Shown one piece after another: positions 41,806 through 43,500 of a stretch of 43,500 nucleotides of DNA. The DNA comes from Paracoccus sp. (in: a-proteobacteria). GTDB taxonomy: Bacteria > Pseudomonadota > Alphaproteobacteria > Rhodobacterales > Rhodobacteraceae. The position numbers were made by a program, and so were the translations under genes. Position 1 is the first letter of the stretch; the number at the start of each line of letters is the position of its first letter. The DNA lies in contig NZ_JAUNPC010000010.1 in NCBI RefSeq assembly GCF_030536915.1, positions 1 through 43,500 of the forward strand. The letters are read 5' to 3'. The notes beneath the pieces are model-generated. The model was given only the letters and a program-made list of their open reading frames with translations, had not been told where the DNA came from and searched no databases.

Positions 41806-42918
41806 ATGGCAAAGCTTCATGACGCAAGCATCCTTACGGGGCCGGACATCGCGGGCGGGGCTTACGTCTTCCCGGAAGGACGGACGGGCGACGACCACCC
41901 TTACAAGCCGACGCATCACCTCTCGGCCAGCCTCGACCCGCTGGATGTTGTCCGGTCGGACCCGGACTTCCTGTCGCTGGGCGACCTCGTCACCCTGAAC
42001 AGCGCCGAATACCGCATCTCGGGGATCAGCCGGGCCTTGATGTATACCGAGTTCGCGGCCCCGAACGGCATCACCGGCCGGGACATCGAGGCGCTGGTCC
42101 TGTCTCTGGCCGGAACCGCCGATGCATCCGCGACCGCCCGGCTCTGGCTGCCCTATGACGGCGCCGTGGTCGATTGGAGCGAAGAGCCCGGAAAGACCGT
42201 CAAGTTCATCTTCATCGGCCCGACCGAGCCCTTGCGGCAGGTGCCATGGCGCAGCCTGGACGATGACGACGATTTCAGGATCGACGTCACCTGCTTTGCC
42301 ACCGGCACGCTGATCGAGACCGGCGACGGGCCGCGCCCGGTCCATCTGCTGCGCGTGGGCGACCTGGTCCGCACCCGCGACCATGGCCTGCAGCCCCTGC
42401 GCTGGCTGGGCGGCAGGCGGCTTTCGGCAGCGGGCCTTGCGGCAAACCCCAGTCTGAACCCGATCCGCATCGCCGCCGGCGCCTTGGGGCCAGGGATGCC
42501 GCTGCGCGATCTGGTCCTGTCCCCGCAGCACCGGATCCTGGTCCGCTCGGCCATCGCGGAACGCATGACCGGCTCGACCGAGGTGCTGATCGCCGCCGTC
42601 CATCTTGTCGGCCACCCGGGGATCGAGCGCGTCCCGGCAGAGGACGGCATCGGCTACTGGCACCTGATGTTCGACCGCCACGAGATCGTCTTTGCCGAAG
42701 GGGCCGAGGCCGAATCGCTTTACTTGGGGCCGATGGCCGTGGCCTCGATGACCGGGGGCGCGCTGCGGGAACTGCGGGCGCTGTTTCCCGACCTGGTCGA
42801 CCCGGGACAGGGTGATCCGCCACCCACTGCCCGCCCGGTGATGCGCGGCAAGCCCGTGGCGAAGCTGATCGAGCGGCAGGTCCGCAACTTCAAGCCGCTG
42901 GTCTCGGCGCTGGCCTGA
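41806..42918 (+). CDS. Hint-domain protein
   Basis: A 370-residue protein with a C-terminal Hint (hedgehog/intein-like) domain starting with the nucleophile Cys163 in VTCFATGTLIETGDG. The block continues with VGDLVRTRDHGLQPLRWLG and LVLSPQHRILVRS; it corresponds to the Hint_2 family common in Rhodobacteraceae. Known Hint domains cleave or splice the peptide bond before the Cys, so autocleavage after Val-Thr is possible; the partner chemistry (His/Asn at the end) is less clear. The N-terminal ~150 residues (MAKLHDASILTGPDIAGG and onwards) are unrecognised and have no signal peptide. RBS GAGGGGAGAG supports ATG 41806. It lies behind a CtrA box, and its stop is three bases from that of the convergent next gene. 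Confidence 0.88.
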   Translation: MAKLHDASILTGPDIAGGAYVFPEGRTGDDHPYKPTHHLSASLDPLDVVRSDPDFLSLGDLVTLNSAEYRISGISRALMYTEFAAPNGITGRDIEALVLSLAGTADASATARLWLPYDGAVVDWSEEPGKTVKFIFIGPTEPLRQVPWRSLDDDDDFRIDVTCFATGTLIETGDGPRPVHLLRVGDLVRTRDHGLQPLRWLGGRRLSAAGLAANPSLNPIRIAAGALGPGMPLRDLVLSPQHRILVRSAIAERMTGSTEVLIAAVHLVGHPGIERVPAEDGIGYWHLMFDRHEIVFAEGAEAESLYLGPMAVASMTGGALRELRALFPDLVDPGQGDPPPTARPVMRGKPVAKLIERQVRNFKPLVSALA

Positions 42919-42921
42919 CCC

Positions 42922-43410
42922 TTACCGGCACAGCCGGGTCTGCGGGTCCAGCCGGACATATTCGCGGGCGCTGATGCTTTGTATCTTCAGCGAATGGCGC
43001 CATTCGCCGTTCCAGCGTTCGAGGATGCCGTTCCGGTAGTGCATCGCCATCAGCTGGTCCACGATGGGCGGGATGATCTGCGTCCCCGGCAGGCGCGGCG
43101 CGTGAAAGCCCACCGAGGCATCGGGGTCGAGGCAGGCGTTCGGCAGCGTGATCAGCATCGTGCAGGCCGAGTTGCAGAGACCGGTGATGCGGACGGGGCG
43201 GCCCGAGGCCTCAAGCTCGTTCCGGCGGGCCATCATCTGCAGGACGTTGCCGCCGCGGTTGTTGTGGATGGTGATGGGCTCGCCCGAACCGGCGGCAGGG
43301 CGGGATTGCGATGCGGTCGCGACTGTCGCCTGCGGCGGCGCCGCGCAGGCGGGAAGGGCGATCAGCGCGAGGACGGCGGCACGGCGGAAAAGGCGAGGGA
43401 TGATCTGCAT
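42922..43410 (-). CDS. Secreted ClpP-like (COG3904-type) protein
   Basis: A 162-residue protein with an N-terminal signal (RRAAVLALIALPACA), which may be a lipoprotein signal since LPAC precedes a possible Cys. Core: ITIHNNRGGNVLQMMARRNEL, ITGLCNSACTMLITLP and SVGFHAPR. The Ser of NSACT and the later His in FHAP occupy positions like those of ClpP/crotonase-fold periplasmic proteins in COG3904. Whether it is a peptidase is not known. The C-terminus ends YVRLDPQTRLCR with a Cys. Convergent with the Hint gene. Confidence 0.8.
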   Translation of the reverse strand: MQIIPRLFRRAAVLALIALPACAAPPQATVATASQSRPAAGSGEPITIHNNRGGNVLQMMARRNELEASGRPVRITGLCNSACTMLITLPNACLDPDASVGFHAPRLPGTQIIPPIVDQLMAMHYRNGILERWNGEWRHSLKIQSISAREYVRLDPQTRLCR

Positions 43411-43500
43411 GGCGGCATCATGCCGACTGTCTGCGGGGATGGAAATCCGTTCGCCGCGCGGCCTGCATCACGACCGCGCCAAGGGGTGGTGAACCTGGCT

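Overview
This window looks like chromosomal DNA of a high-GC alphaproteobacterium of the Rhodobacteraceae, most likely Paracoccus or a close relative. This is inferred from gene content and order, not from a database search. Supporting features are the soxBDAG-folD-purU sarcosine/C1 operon, the argH-small lipoprotein-lysA-TIGR02302 order, ftsE-ftsX-plsC, a mitochondrial-type NDUFS4-like gene, a full CtrA box (TTAA-N7-TTAAC), and very high GC third positions. Many genes overlap by ATGA or GTGA, as in dense operons. No transposase, phage gene, CRISPR array or rRNA was seen.

Layout. 1-2454: the 5' end of uvrB, secreted Cu/Zn superoxide dismutase, the NDUFS4-like subunit, a GNAT enzyme and tRNA-Arg(UCU). 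2907-9762 (minus): a complete heterotetrameric sarcosine oxidase operon with folD and purU, which together oxidise sarcosine to glycine and channel the C1 unit through tetrahydrofolate to formate. A divergent AraC/DJ-1-type regulator (9881-10855) probably controls it. 10839-14080 (minus): a polar amino-acid ABC importer. 14199-18465: a signalling locus made of a secreted solute-binding protein, a hybrid histidine kinase with receiver and Hpt-like domains, and a convergent regulator that joins a LysR-type DNA-binding domain to a C-terminal receiver domain. This fusion is the most unusual item in the window.

18553-25010 is a decay zone. It holds a second sarcosine-oxidase-type operon broken by frameshifts and deletions, a LysR gene that lost its 5' end in the same deletion and carries three in-frame stops, an intact aminotransferase-RidA pair, and a second broken LysR gene. 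25260-31492: catalase, about 1 kb without genes, acetoacetyl-CoA reductase, an EAL phosphodiesterase, a TlpA-like thioredoxin and argH. 31486-35896: two tiny lipoproteins, lysA and a large DUF4175 membrane protein. After a gene-poor stretch with a degenerate ~126-bp tandem repeat come a zinc-ribbon membrane protein (minus), ftsE, ftsX, an acyltransferase whose N-terminus seems to contain an inserted palindromic repeat, an ABC-2 exporter pair, a Hint-domain protein behind a CtrA box, and a ClpP-like secreted protein (minus).

The candidate novel system is the 14.2-18.5 kb locus. A LysR regulator normally carries its own periplasmic-binding-protein-like sensor domain. Here the binding protein is exported and encoded separately, a histidine kinase spans the membrane, and the LysR DNA-binding domain has a receiver in place of its ligand-binding domain. 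Its target may be the divergent amino-acid importer, with which it shares a 118-bp intergenic region holding a strong symmetric element.
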